48,971 bases of DNA from DAOTXN01 sp034435435 (GCA_034435435.1 DAOTXN010000091.1:1-48971), one strand, 5' to 3'. Positions 14,851 to 23,502 are shown, counted from the stretch's first letter. The notes: a model not told the origin generated them from the sequence alone. Program-made: numbers and translations.

Positions 14851-16791
14851 CTAATCCACCTGATACGGCACGTCGGTGATGACGATACCGCGTTTGAACA
14901 ACAGCGCCAGTCGCAGCCAAAAAGCCGTCTGGGTGTGCAGCAAATTGTGCCACCAACGTCGAGGCACAAACTGCGGCACGACAATTGTAATCGTCTCATT
15001 GGGCTGGCCTTGCCTGGCAACCTCTTCGACATAGTCCAGCAACGGCTCCACCAACAGCCGGTAGGGCGAATCCAAGACCACCAACCGCACCCCCTCGCCC
15101 CACTGCTCCCACTTGGCTTGAATCCGCTCGGCCTCGTCGGGATCCAGCGAGACGTGCACCGCCGTCACGTCGTCGGAGAGCGAGCGCGCATACCGGAGCG
15201 CGGCCATCGTCCCACGGTGCACGCCGCCAATGGGCAAAATGACCCGGTGGCGGGCGATGCGCGACGGCGCGCCATAGTGCTCCAGCGACAGGTGCCCGGC
15301 CAGGTTCTGATAGTGACGGTAAATCCCCCAAAACACGGCCACGAGCATAGGGATCAGCACCAAAACGATCCACGCCCCATCCCGAAACTTGGTGACAGCG
15401 AACACGAGCATCACGACGCCCGTGCACACTGCTCCAAAACCGTTGACTAGCATCTTTAAGCGCCAACCGGAATCATAGCGCAGCGTCGAGCCGCGCTCAC
15501 GCACTTCCCGGCCGAGCTCCAGCCGCCCGATTTTTCGCCAGCGCCGGGCCATACCTGTTTGCGACAGCGTAAACGAAAGAAACACGCCAATGGCATACAA
15601 CGGGATCAACGCCGTCACGCTGGCGCGAAAGACCAGAATCAGCGCCGACGCGATAAAAGCCAGCGCCACAATACCCCGCGAATAGACCAGGCGGCTGCCG
15701 CGATAGGCAAACTGGCGGGGCAAAAAGCCATCCACGGCCAATAACGCACTCAGGCGCGGAAAATCGGCAAAGGAAGTGTTGGCGGCCATGATCAAAATGA
15801 CCGTCGTAGCGATAATGGTGCCGAGATACAGGATTCCACGGCCGGCGTAAACCGTGCGCGCCAGTTGCGAAATGACGGTCTCGCCCTCCGAGGGCACGGC
15901 GCCGATTTGATGCGAAAGCAAGGTGATGCCCAAAAACAACGTGCCCAGAATGACCGACATCCAGAGCAACGTGACGCCGGCGTTTCGGCTGCGCGGTTCC
16001 CGAAAGGCCGTGATGCCGTTCGAGATGGCCTCCACGCCGGTCAGAGCGGCCGTGCCGCTGGAAAAGGCGTGCAAGATGAGAAACGGCGTGATGGCTTGCG
16101 CGGCCACAATCTCGAGCGCCGGCGGGTCAACCAGTGTACCCAAGCTGCCGGTGAGGTATCGAAACAGGCCCAACCCTACCGTTGCAAACATGGTCACCAC
16201 AAAAAAATAGGTTGGGATGGCAAAAATCGCGCCCGACTCTTTGACGCCGCGCAGATTGATCACCATGATAAACAGCACCATGCTGACCGCCAACGGAACT
16301 CGATAAGGAAACAACGCCGGATACGCCGACGCAATCTGCGCCACGCCCGACGACACCGAGACGGCCACGGTCAGGATATAATCGGTCAGCAGAGCCGCGC
16401 CGGCCGTCCGCGCGGGAAGCTCGCCCAGGTTGTCACGGGCCACAATATACGCGCCGCCGCCGCCCGGATAGGCGTGGATCGTCTGCTGGTACGAAAGCGT
16501 CACGATGGTCAGCAACACCACAATGGCCACCGCGATGGGAAAGGCATACCCAAAAGCTACCGTCCCTGCGGCTGCCAGGATGATCAAAATCTCCTGGGTA
16601 GCATAAGCCGTGGATGAGAGCGCGTCGGAAGCAAACACCGCCAACCCGATGGCCTTGCCGATGGTTTGATGTGGCGCGTCGGCTGTAGCCAGCGGACGCC
16701 CAATGAGCGACGTGCGCCACGACGGACGCGGCTCATAGTTGGCCGTGCGGCGCAAAATCGTCGTCCCTTTTTCTTGATCTATCTCGATCAC
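14851..16791 (-). CDS. kimA: KimA-like APC-superfamily potassium/proton symporter
   Basis: A 646-aa protein. Residues about 45-460 hold some 12 membrane segments. GLAVFASDALSSTAYATQEI is the KimA/YdaO-type TM1 signature with conserved Asp, Ser and Tyr of the potassium sites, and SYQQTIHAYPGGGGAYIVA is TM3. A cytoplasmic C-terminal domain (about 480-646) with a UspA-like pattern (HRVILPIGGVHRGTMAALRYARS) resembles the regulatory tail of B. subtilis KimA. The family imports potassium with high affinity. Two TrkA-type regulators follow in the same direction. A hairpin leader lies at 16816-16845 and palindromic element B further upstream. APC amino-acid transport is the alternative; the TrkA neighbours favour potassium. 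Confidence 0.85.
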   Translation of the reverse strand: MIEIDQEKGTTILRRTANYEPRPSWRTSLIGRPLATADAPHQTIGKAIGLAVFASDALSSTAYATQEILIILAAAGTVAFGYAFPIAVAIVVLLTIVTLSYQQTIHAYPGGGGAYIVARDNLGELPARTAGAALLTDYILTVAVSVSSGVAQIASAYPALFPYRVPLAVSMVLFIMVINLRGVKESGAIFAIPTYFFVVTMFATVGLGLFRYLTGSLGTLVDPPALEIVAAQAITPFLILHAFSSGTAALTGVEAISNGITAFREPRSRNAGVTLLWMSVILGTLFLGITLLSHQIGAVPSEGETVISQLARTVYAGRGILYLGTIIATTVILIMAANTSFADFPRLSALLAVDGFLPRQFAYRGSRLVYSRGIVALAFIASALILVFRASVTALIPLYAIGVFLSFTLSQTGMARRWRKIGRLELGREVRERGSTLRYDSGWRLKMLVNGFGAVCTGVVMLVFAVTKFRDGAWIVLVLIPMLVAVFWGIYRHYQNLAGHLSLEHYGAPSRIARHRVILPIGGVHRGTMAALRYARSLSDDVTAVHVSLDPDEAERIQAKWEQWGEGVRLVVLDSPYRLLVEPLLDYVEEVARQGQPNETITIVVPQFVPRRWWHNLLHTQTAFWLRLALLFKRGIVITDVPYQVD

Positions 16792-16815
16792 AGGCTTTTC
16801 TCAGCTTTCAACAAA

Positions 16816-16845
16816 CGCACCTGGAGGTTGGTTAGCCCAGGTGCG
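16816..16845 (-). promoter_or_regulatory. hairpin in the kimA leader, possible attenuator
   Basis: A perfect 9-bp inverted repeat, CGCACCTGG (16845-16837 on the minus strand) and CCAGGTGCG (16824-16816), with a 12-nt loop and then TTTGTTG. It lies about 25 nt before the kimA ATG and could be a weak intrinsic terminator or a translation-modulating hairpin. In many firmicutes kimA is controlled by a c-di-AMP riboswitch; I cannot identify that fold here. Confidence 0.5.
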
Positions 16846-16985
16846 CGACTGACATGAACTCACTTGGGCATATTCTACTCTGTTTGGTCTAGGCGTCAAG
16901 TGCTCCTGAGCCGCAGCCACATTTTCAATTTGCTGGCCGATCAGCATCGAGTCTAAATGACATCTATCACCCCAAATCTGTGACA

Positions 16986-17101
16986 CTAGCAGCCTGTCGG
17001 AGAACCCTGTAATATAGGGCCTTGCGCCCGTTTTTGCTCGTTTTGCACCCATTTTGAACGCCCACCAGGGGCTAAATTACGTCTCTCCGACAGGCTGCTA
17101 G
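16986..17101 (-). mobile_element. palindromic MITE-like element, copy B
   Basis: A 116-bp full-length copy in opposite orientation to A and C. It has perfect ends CTAGCAGCCTGTCGGAGA and their inverse, and the most complete interior of the three. It lies upstream of kimA and directly before the promoter of the decayed ars-type locus. Confidence 0.88.
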
Positions 17102-17116
17102 GCCTCCGGCACACAC

Positions 17117-17162
17117 TTGACACAAACTATATTCAGGCTATAATATATTCATTGGATTGAAT
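17117..17162 (+). promoter_or_regulatory. consensus promoter with ArsR-type operator (relic)
   Basis: Perfect TTGACA (17117-17122), a 16-nt spacer and perfect TATAAT (17139-17144). It overlaps into an inverted repeat ATTCA-N6-TGAAT (17147-17162), the arrangement of ArsR/SmtB operators. The genes behind it are remnants, so this is a strong repressible promoter that has outlived its operon. Confidence 0.65.
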
Positions 17163-17197
17163 GTTATGCGCAAGTTGAAAAAATGGGCGCTTGGCAA

Positions 17198-17417
17198 GAA
17201 ACTGACACTCACAAGGAGCGAAAAACGACGGAAATCAAGATTCTCGGTATGACCCCACGACTTTGAGCTGGCCATCGCCGTGGCCGTGGGCACGTTCGGC
17301 ATTGCCTCGTCCGAGGCGCTGGCCACCGTGATCGGCCCGCTGATCGAGGCGCCGGCGCTCATTGGCCTGGTGTACGTGGCGTTGTGGATGCGGCGCGCGT
17401 GGTTTGCCGCCCGATAA
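17198..17417 (+). pseudogene. fused remnants of a redox-active thioredoxin and an ACR3 arsenite efflux pump
   Basis: After AAGGAG (17213-17218) comes a reading TTEIKILGM, like the beginning of small redox-active disulfide (thioredoxin-like) proteins often found with ars or permease genes; the expected ATG reads ACG. The sequence then jumps, in another frame, to DFELAIAVAVGTFGIASSEA...IGPLIEAPALIGLVYVALW, ending at TAA 17415. That is the C-terminal end of ACR3-type arsenite/proton antiporters. More than 300 residues of the pump are missing. Promoter and ArsR-type operator upstream support an ars origin. Assignment is from recalled motifs. Confidence 0.65.
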
Positions 17418-17420
17418 ACA

Positions 17421-17608
17421 ATGGACGAGCAGCGCTTGCTGGCCGTCCTGACCCACCCTGATGACGAAACGTACTGGCCCGGCGCGGCGTGCGCGTGCAC
17501 CTGCTCACCGCCACCCGCGGCCAGGCCGGCGCCTGCGGCGACCCGCCGCTGTGCACACCCGCCGAGCTGCCCGCCGTGCGCGAGCGGGAGATGTTGACCT
17601 TGCCGAGG
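17421..17608 (+). pseudogene. PIG-L (LmbE) family deacetylase N-terminal remnant
   Basis: ATG 17421 opens MDEQRLLAVLTHPDDETY, carrying the zinc-binding HPDDE motif of GlcNAc deacetylases of the PIG-L family. After ETY a deletion shifts the frame; GVRVHLLTATRGQAGACGDP continues from 17486. The rest of the enzyme (about 180 residues) is absent. It starts 4 nt after the ACR3 remnant stop. Confidence 0.75.
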
Positions 17609-17801
17609 TGACGCTGGTCGGCGGCGGCGTTTGCGGCGTTGGGCGCGTTCGTGTCGGTGGCCGTGAAAGGTGGGGCTGCAAATCGTCGCCCGCGCGTTGC
17701 CGTTGACCTACTCGGTCGAGGCGTTGCGCGCGGCGCTGGCGGCCTTTGCTACCCTCTTGTTCGCGCTGACCGTGCGCACGCTGGCGCAACGACTGGATTA
17801 A
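17608..17801 (+). pseudogene. ABC-2 type permease C-terminal remnant
   Basis: A frameshifted tail. One frame reads RWSAAAFAALGAFVSVAV, and from 17673 another reads VARALPLTYSVEALRAAL and FALTVRTLAQRLD ending at TAA 17799. The pattern LPLTYxVEALR is typical of the last extracellular loop of drug/daunorubicin-type ABC-2 permeases. Everything upstream in that gene is lost. Confidence 0.55.
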
Positions 17802-17825
17802 CGAGACCAAAATGGGAGGCGACGA

Positions 17826-19268
17826 TTGATCAAGACCGGACTTTTCAGAGTTGTAGCATGTAGCGCGTTCCTGGCTTACCTGGCTGTGCTCGCCTATCCG
17901 GCGGCAAGTGCAGATACTCTGCCTGAAACCGGCGAAGCAGTGACCATTTACTTTTTCTGGGGCGACGGCTGCCCTCACTGCGCCCAGGCCAAGCCGTTTC
18001 TGGAAGACCTGAGCCGGCAATATCCTCAGGTTAAAGTGCAGGCTTATGAGGTTTATTACGTGCAGGAAAACCGCGCGCTCTTGGCCCAGATGGCGGCGGC
18101 CTTTGGCTTTGAGGCCCGCGCAGTGCCCACCATTTTCATCGGCGAGCGTTATTGGCAAGGATACAACCAAACAATCGCCGGGCAGATACAAGCCTACGTA
18201 GAGACTTGCCTGTCGTCTGCTTGTCCCGATGCCGGGCGGAGGATCATCACCCCAGCCGGACCGCTTGTCGTTGCGCCTGAGAGCCCGGCCGAAGCCGAGA
18301 GCGCCACGGCGGAAACCGCGACAACCGAGCGTAGCGCCGAGGCAGAAGCCGCGGCCGAGGTGATTGACGTGCCGTTGCTGGGCGCGGTTAACCTGAGCGC
18401 GCACTCGCTGACCGTGAGCACGGCTATCATCGCCTTTGTGGACGGGTTTAACCCCTGCTCGCTGTGGGTGCTGTCCATCCTGTTGGCGCTCACGCTGCAC
18501 ACCGGCTCGCGCAAAAAGGTGCTGATCATCGGCCTGATCTTTATCAGCGTGACGGCCGGCGTGTACGCGCTGTTCATCGCCGGGCTGTTCACCGTGTTCA
18601 CCTTTGTCAGCTTCCTGGGCTGGATCCAGGTCGTGGTGGCGCTGGTGGCGCTGTTCTTTGCGCTGGTGAACATCAAGGATTATTTCTGGTACCAAGAGGG
18701 CCTCTCGTTCACCATCGCCGACGAAAAAAAACCAGGCATCTACCAGCGCGCCCGCAAAATCCTGAACGCCAGCGATTCGCTATGGGGGCTGGTCAGCGCC
18801 ACGATAGTGATGGCGGCCGGGGTTTCGGTGGTCGAATTCTCGTGCACGGCGGGCTTTCCGGTGCTGTGGACCAACATACTCACTGCGCAGAAAGCCTCGT
18901 CGGCCACCTTTGCCGCGCTGCTGGTGTTGTACATGGTCATCTATCAGATCGACGAGCTGGGCATCTTTATGGCGGCGGTGGTGACGCTGCGGGCCAGCCG
19001 GCTGGAAGAAAAGCACGGGCGCGTCCTCAAGCTGGTCGGCGGATTACTGATGCTGACGCTGGCGGTGGTGATGATCGTAGACCCGGCGCTGATGAACAGC
19101 CTGGGCAACTCGTTGTTGATCTTTGCCAACGCCTTCGGCCTGGCGATGATTGTGCTGTTCGTGCACCGCGAGGTCCTGCCGCGCTTTGGGGTGTATATCG
19201 GCACAGAGATGGCCCCCCGACGCGCCAAAAAACGACGCACGTCCAGGAAAAAGAAGCGGGCATCGTAG
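17826..19268 (+). CDS. thioredoxin-like / CcdA-DsbD-type membrane fusion protein
   Basis: A 480-aa protein. It has a signal peptide (1-29) and a thioredoxin/glutaredoxin-like domain (about 35-130) with the redox pair CPHC (C49, C52) and cis-Pro AVPTIFIG (P101). An Ala/Glu-rich linker (150-178) is followed by a DsbD/CcdA-like six-to-eight-helix domain (about 195-450) with paired membrane cysteines in DGFNPCSLW (C211) and EFSCTAGFP (C340). The tail is Arg/Lys-rich. It should carry electrons from cytoplasmic thioredoxin across the membrane onto its own external thioredoxin domain. The start is TTG 17826 with GGGAGG 6 nt upstream. It follows the pseudogene block and converges with valS. Confidence 0.85.
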   Translation: MIKTGLFRVVACSAFLAYLAVLAYPAASADTLPETGEAVTIYFFWGDGCPHCAQAKPFLEDLSRQYPQVKVQAYEVYYVQENRALLAQMAAAFGFEARAVPTIFIGERYWQGYNQTIAGQIQAYVETCLSSACPDAGRRIITPAGPLVVAPESPAEAESATAETATTERSAEAEAAAEVIDVPLLGAVNLSAHSLTVSTAIIAFVDGFNPCSLWVLSILLALTLHTGSRKKVLIIGLIFISVTAGVYALFIAGLFTVFTFVSFLGWIQVVVALVALFFALVNIKDYFWYQEGLSFTIADEKKPGIYQRARKILNASDSLWGLVSATIVMAAGVSVVEFSCTAGFPVLWTNILTAQKASSATFAALLVLYMVIYQIDELGIFMAAVVTLRASRLEEKHGRVLKLVGGLLMLTLAVVMIVDPALMNSLGNSLLIFANAFGLAMIVLFVHREVLPRFGVYIGTEMAPRRAKKRRTSRKKKRAS

Positions 19269-19278
19269 CGGCAGCTTT

Positions 19279-22026
19279 TCAGCTCAGTACTCTCAGCCGC
19301 TCTTGCAGTCGCTCTCGCCGCTGTGCAAGGCCGGCCAATTTGTCGCGCTCGCGCTGAACTACATCTGGCGGTGCTTTTTCGGCAAAGGGCCCGCCCAATT
19401 GCTTTTCGCTACGGACGACCAGAGTGGTTATTTCGTCCAGTTCCTTTTGCAAGCGCACGCGCTCGGCCTCCAGATCCACTAATCCGGCCAGAGGCAGGTA
19501 GCAGGTCACGGAGCCTGCGATGATGGCGGCAGACTGGGCGGGTGGCTGGACAGTTTGTTGGATGCTGAGTTGGCTGGGGTCGAGGCGGGCCAGGCGCACC
19601 AGGATGTCTTGTTGAGCGCTCAACAGGTCGCTTTGGTCGCTCGCTGCAATGAGCGCGGCGATGGGCTTGCCAGGCTGCACGTCATACTCGCTGCGCACGT
19701 TGCGCATGCCCCGGATCAACTCGATCAGCAGACCCATGTCGGCCTCGGCGGCCTCGTCTGGGAGACCCGCTTCTGGCCAGGGCGCGATGATGAGCGCGTC
19801 GGGCCAGCCGTTGTGCGGGGCGAAGGTCCCACTGGCGGCGCGTTTCAGATGGCCCCACACTTCTTCGGTGACAAACGGGATGAACGGGTGCAACATGCGC
19901 AGCGCCTGGTCGAGCACGTGCACCAGCGTCTTCCCGGCGCTGTACGCCGCCATGCCGCCTTGTTCGATCTGGCCTTTGGCGATTTCAATGCTCCAATCGG
20001 CAAATTCTGACCAGAAAAAGTCATAGAGTTGCAAACCCGCCTGGCCGTATTGGTGGGCATCAAACAGCCGCGTCACGTCACCGATGACGCGGTTGAGGCG
20101 GGACAAAATCCAGCGGTCGGCCAGCGACCATTCGATCCGTTCGGGCGGCAGATGGAGGTCGGGACAGGTCCCCAATTTACCTATCACAAACCTGGCCGCG
20201 TTCCAGATTTTGTTATTAAAGTTGCGATTGCCCTCGACCCGTTGCAGCGAGAGGTTCATATCGTTGCCGGGCGAGCCGCCGGTGAGCAGGGTGAAGCGCA
20301 GGGCGTCGGCCCCCATGGCAGGCAGGCCGGCGGGGTATTGCTTGCGCACGTACTCGGATAGCTCTCCCGGCTTGGCCCCGTCCAGCAAGGCAATGGGGTC
20401 CACCACGTTGCCGGTGGTCTTGGACATCTTGCGGCCCTGGTCGTCGCGCACCAGCCCGTGCAGGTAGACCGTGTGAAACGGAATATCGTTGGTGAACATC
20501 AGCGAGGTCATGATCATCCGCGCCACCCAAAAGAACAGGATGTCGTAACCGGTCTCCATCACGCTGGTGGGGAAAAAGCGGGCCAGATCGGGCGTGTCGG
20601 CGGGCCAGCCCAGCGTCGAAAAAGGCCACAGCGCCGAGCTGAACCAGGTGTCGAGCACGTCGGAGTCTTGTTCGATGCGCAGCGAGCCGCACGCCTCGCA
20701 CACAAACGGGTCATCCAGCGTCACGGTCAAGTGGCCGCAGTCGGCGCAGGTCCACACCGGGATGCGGTGGCCCCACCACAGTTGACGGCTGATGCACCAG
20801 GGCCGGATGTTTTCCAGCCAGTTATAGTAGACCTTTTCAAAGCGCTGCGGGATGATCTTGATGCGCCCGTTGCGCACCGCCGCCAGCCCCATATCGGCCA
20901 ACGGTTTGACGTCCACGAACCACTGCTTGCTGACCATCGGCTCGACCACCTCGCCGCCGCGCTGGCTGCGCGGAATGGTCATCTGGTAGGGTTCGGTGCG
21001 CAGGGTCAACCCGGCAGTCTGCATATCGGCCCACAACTGTTCGCGGCAGACAAAGCGGTCCAACCCGGCGTAAGGGCCGGCGTGGGCGCTCATGGTGGCG
21101 TCGGTGTTGAGCACGTTGATAATTTGCAGCCCGTGGCGCTGGCCGATCTCAAAGTCGTTGGGGTCGTGGCCAGGGGTAATTTTGAGCGCGCCTGTGCCAA
21201 ACTCGATATCCACGTAAGTATCGTGGATCACCGGGATGGTGCGGTTGAGGATAGGAACCAGGCAGGTCTTGCCGATCAGGTGGCGGTAGCGCTCGTCATC
21301 CGGGTGCACGGCCACGGCGGTGTCGCCCAGAATCGTCTCCGGTCGCGTCGTGGCGACGGGGATATAACCCCTGCCCGGACCTTCGTCCAGATCGGCCCCG
21401 GCGATGGGATATTTGAAATAGTACAGCGCGCCCAGCTCGTCCGAATACTCGACTTCGAGGTCGCTGACAGCGGTCTGCAAGCCCGGCGACCAGTTGACCA
21501 GGTACTCGCCCTGGTAGATCAGCCCCATGCGATACAGCCGCACAAAGGCTTCGCGCACGGCCCGGCTGAGGCCCTCGTCGAGCGTGAAGCGCTCGCGCTC
21601 CCAATCGCAACTGGCCCCCAGGCGGCGCAACTGGCGCGTGATGTGCCCGCCGTATTTGTGCTTCCACTCCCAGGTGCGGCGCAGGAACTCTTCGCGCCCC
21701 ACCTCCTGGCGACTGCTGCCCTCGTCGCGCAGCATCTTTTCCACCTGGAGCTGTGTGGCGATGCCAGCGTGGTCCGTGCCGGGAACCCACAGCGCGGCGT
21801 AGCCTTTCATGCGGTAATAGCGGATCATCAGGTCTTCCAAGCTGACGAACATGGCGTGGCCCAGGTGCAGCTCGCCGGTCACGTTGGGCGGGGGGATGGA
21901 GATGACGAAGGGTTTGGCGTCAGGGCCGGCGACTTCGGGCTTGAACCAGCCATTTTCTTCCCACCATTGGTAGATGCGCTGTTCGGTGGCGCTAAAGTCG
22001 TAGACTGGGTGCATTTCGTGGGTCAT
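19279..22026 (-). CDS. valS: valyl-tRNA synthetase
   Basis: A 915-aa class I synthetase. PPPNVTGELHLGHAM holds the HIGH-type motif, the CP1 editing domain follows (GTGALKITPGHDPNDFEIG), KMSKTTGN is the KMSKS-type loop, then the anticodon-binding domain and a C-terminal coiled-coil arm (LVDLEAERVRLQKELDEI) typical of ValRS. A zinc-ribbon-like CADCGHLTVTLDDPFVCEAC lies around residues 430-450. ATG 22026 has AGGAG upstream. It starts 47 nt after the lipoprotein gene on the same strand, with no recognisable T-box leader of its own. Confidence 0.97.
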   Translation of the reverse strand: MTHEMHPVYDFSATEQRIYQWWEENGWFKPEVAGPDAKPFVISIPPPNVTGELHLGHAMFVSLEDLMIRYYRMKGYAALWVPGTDHAGIATQLQVEKMLRDEGSSRQEVGREEFLRRTWEWKHKYGGHITRQLRRLGASCDWERERFTLDEGLSRAVREAFVRLYRMGLIYQGEYLVNWSPGLQTAVSDLEVEYSDELGALYYFKYPIAGADLDEGPGRGYIPVATTRPETILGDTAVAVHPDDERYRHLIGKTCLVPILNRTIPVIHDTYVDIEFGTGALKITPGHDPNDFEIGQRHGLQIINVLNTDATMSAHAGPYAGLDRFVCREQLWADMQTAGLTLRTEPYQMTIPRSQRGGEVVEPMVSKQWFVDVKPLADMGLAAVRNGRIKIIPQRFEKVYYNWLENIRPWCISRQLWWGHRIPVWTCADCGHLTVTLDDPFVCEACGSLRIEQDSDVLDTWFSSALWPFSTLGWPADTPDLARFFPTSVMETGYDILFFWVARMIMTSLMFTNDIPFHTVYLHGLVRDDQGRKMSKTTGNVVDPIALLDGAKPGELSEYVRKQYPAGLPAMGADALRFTLLTGGSPGNDMNLSLQRVEGNRNFNNKIWNAARFVIGKLGTCPDLHLPPERIEWSLADRWILSRLNRVIGDVTRLFDAHQYGQAGLQLYDFFWSEFADWSIEIAKGQIEQGGMAAYSAGKTLVHVLDQALRMLHPFIPFVTEEVWGHLKRAASGTFAPHNGWPDALIIAPWPEAGLPDEAAEADMGLLIELIRGMRNVRSEYDVQPGKPIAALIAASDQSDLLSAQQDILVRLARLDPSQLSIQQTVQPPAQSAAIIAGSVTCYLPLAGLVDLEAERVRLQKELDEITTLVVRSEKQLGGPFAEKAPPDVVQRERDKLAGLAQRRERLQERLRVLS

Positions 22027-22073
22027 TGGTTCTCCTCATTTTTGCAGGTTTACACATCGGCTCTTTGTTGGTT

Positions 22074-23423
22074 TTAATCTGACAGCTTGGTCAAGTCAAG
22101 CAACCACAATCCGAAAGGTTCTGAATTCCAACTCCAGCCGCTTCCCCAAAGAAAGGCGATTTGGGACTGATCAGGCGAGGGGACCATTTGTAGGACTTTG
22201 AGTTGTATTTTATCGGGATCGGTCAATTGTTCAGTTGAGTCGGTACTGGTATTGTAGCGCCAGAGAACGTCGCTGTTGTACGTCTCATCACGGCAGGCAT
22301 AGTAGAGGTACCGGCTGTCTTGTGACCAAGCAAAGACATGAGCAGAACAAAGAACGTGTTTTTGGCTACCATCAGTCCTTATCAAAAACGTATGTGCAGC
22401 GGCAACAGCCAGATATGTTCCATCGGGAGAGAACTTGGGCCAAGTACTCCCTTCGCAAGCCCAGAAACTTTGTTCATCTATGAGCTTTGCGGATGGCTTG
22501 TCGATGTCTATCAACCACGCGCCTTCACTAAAGGGAAGCAGGTTGCCATAGCAAATCTGCACGGTAAACAGGGTTGGACCTTGCGGCGGCGCCGTGAAGC
22601 TCATAGATTGGTCTGAAACGAATATCTTTTGCAGGTCGCTGCCGTCTGTGTTGGCCACCCAACCTTCAAATAGCGGTAGGTTGAACGCAGGCCCCGTGGC
22701 TTTCACAAGAAGCACATCGCTGTTGAAACCAGGCGCTAGATCGCCCGCGTGACACTTGACGCACCCGAAGACTCCATCATAGTCCAATAGCACTGCCCGG
22801 TGCGGCTCGGTCTGTGGAGGCGGCGAAAGAACAAACAGAAAAACCTGTTGGCTACCTGGCAGTACGTGCTGTTCTATCACAAAAAACCCAAGCTCATCAA
22901 TCCATGCCAGGTCAAGGTTCGCTGAAGTGGGAACCAATTCTAGCGCCGGTGTCACCTCACCGGTAGCTATGTCCAACTCCCAGGTTTCTTTTTGTCGCTG
23001 CACCAGAATCGCCCTGCCATTATCAGGCCAATCTAAAAGAGTCAGAGAGTCATCAGGCCACAGGTTCTTTAAAGCCGGGTGAGGGAGGGGTGTCGGCGGC
23101 GGAGTAGCGGTGGGGCGTGGTTTAGCTGTGGGGCGCGGTGTCAAAGTTGGATAGCGTGTCCGAGTCGGTGTGGGCGAGAGGGTTGGTGTGTTGCTGGGGG
23201 GAACGGTCGGGCTGGCAGTCGGCGTGTCAGTTGGAGTGGCAGTTGGCGGTGCTGCCGGACTCGAATAAGTTGACGTGAGGATTGGATGCCTTGTCAGGCT
23301 GGCCAGCGGCGTGCTGGCTGGCGTCGGGTCTGACATGCAGGCGGCCAGAAGCAACCCAATCGCCAGTGCTGCGATCAGGCCGACTTGTTGATGTCTTTGG
23401 CTGTGTTGTCCCTGAATCTGCAC
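22074..23423 (-). CDS. lipoprotein with Thr/Pro stalk and beta-propeller-like domain
   Basis: A 449-aa protein. GTG 23423 is chosen because AGAGGAG lies 8 nt upstream; the longer GTG at 23468 lies inside the hicBA operator. A lipoprotein signal ends LLLAAC (Cys29). Residues about 35-115 are a TPTATPT-type stalk characteristic of Chloroflexota surface proteins. The remainder looks like a TolB/WD40-type beta-propeller (GRAILVQRQKETWELDIATGE, WPKFSPDGTYLAVAAAH, VFAWSQDSRYLYYACRDE). It contains one CVKCH heme-c-like motif. The function is unknown; a sensor or scaffold outside the membrane is plausible. Confidence 0.75.
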   Translation of the reverse strand: MQIQGQHSQRHQQVGLIAALAIGLLLAACMSDPTPASTPLASLTRHPILTSTYSSPAAPPTATPTDTPTASPTVPPSNTPTLSPTPTRTRYPTLTPRPTAKPRPTATPPPTPLPHPALKNLWPDDSLTLLDWPDNGRAILVQRQKETWELDIATGEVTPALELVPTSANLDLAWIDELGFFVIEQHVLPGSQQVFLFVLSPPPQTEPHRAVLLDYDGVFGCVKCHAGDLAPGFNSDVLLVKATGPAFNLPLFEGWVANTDGSDLQKIFVSDQSMSFTAPPQGPTLFTVQICYGNLLPFSEGAWLIDIDKPSAKLIDEQSFWACEGSTWPKFSPDGTYLAVAAAHTFLIRTDGSQKHVLCSAHVFAWSQDSRYLYYACRDETYNSDVLWRYNTSTDSTEQLTDPDKIQLKVLQMVPSPDQSQIAFLWGSGWSWNSEPFGLWLLDLTKLSD

Positions 23424-23459
23424 CAGGCACGCTCCTCTACCTTTGGATTCAATATGTGG

Positions 23460-23487
23460 TATAATCACAATCGGCGATTATTGTGAT
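23460..23487 (+). promoter_or_regulatory. hicBA promoter -10 and inverted-repeat operator
   Basis: TATAAT (23460-23465) overlaps the left arm of an 8-bp perfect inverted repeat, ATCACAAT (23464-23471) and ATTGTGAT (23480-23487), 15 nt before the hicB start. A repressor bound here would block the -10, as expected for an autoregulated toxin-antitoxin operon. No good -35 is visible. Confidence 0.65.
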
Positions 23488-23502
23488 CATACGAGGTGTG
23501 AA

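Noticed and set aside
16792..16985. c-di-AMP (ydaO-type) riboswitch before kimA
   Set aside because: Expected from B. subtilis, but I could not find the conserved core elements in the minus-strand leader; only a simple hairpin is convincing. A covariance-model search (RF00379) would decide.
16986..17101. Simple rho-independent terminator for kimA-side genes
   Set aside because: Its 116-bp length, the CTAG-bounded ends and near-identical copies elsewhere indicate a dispersed element, although it may terminate transcription secondarily.
22027..22073. T-box leader for valS
   Set aside because: Only 47 nt separate valS from the upstream gene, and no T-box motif is present. The T-box at 24545-24803 is separated from valS by the Mth938-like, hicBA and lipoprotein genes.
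20458..22077. 539-codon plus-strand open frame opposite valS (and similar long frames at 4286-5548 and 6527-7984)
   Set aside because: They lie antisense to clear genes, with His/Gln/Arg-rich composition and no recognisable domains. Long antisense frames are common in GC-rich coding DNA.
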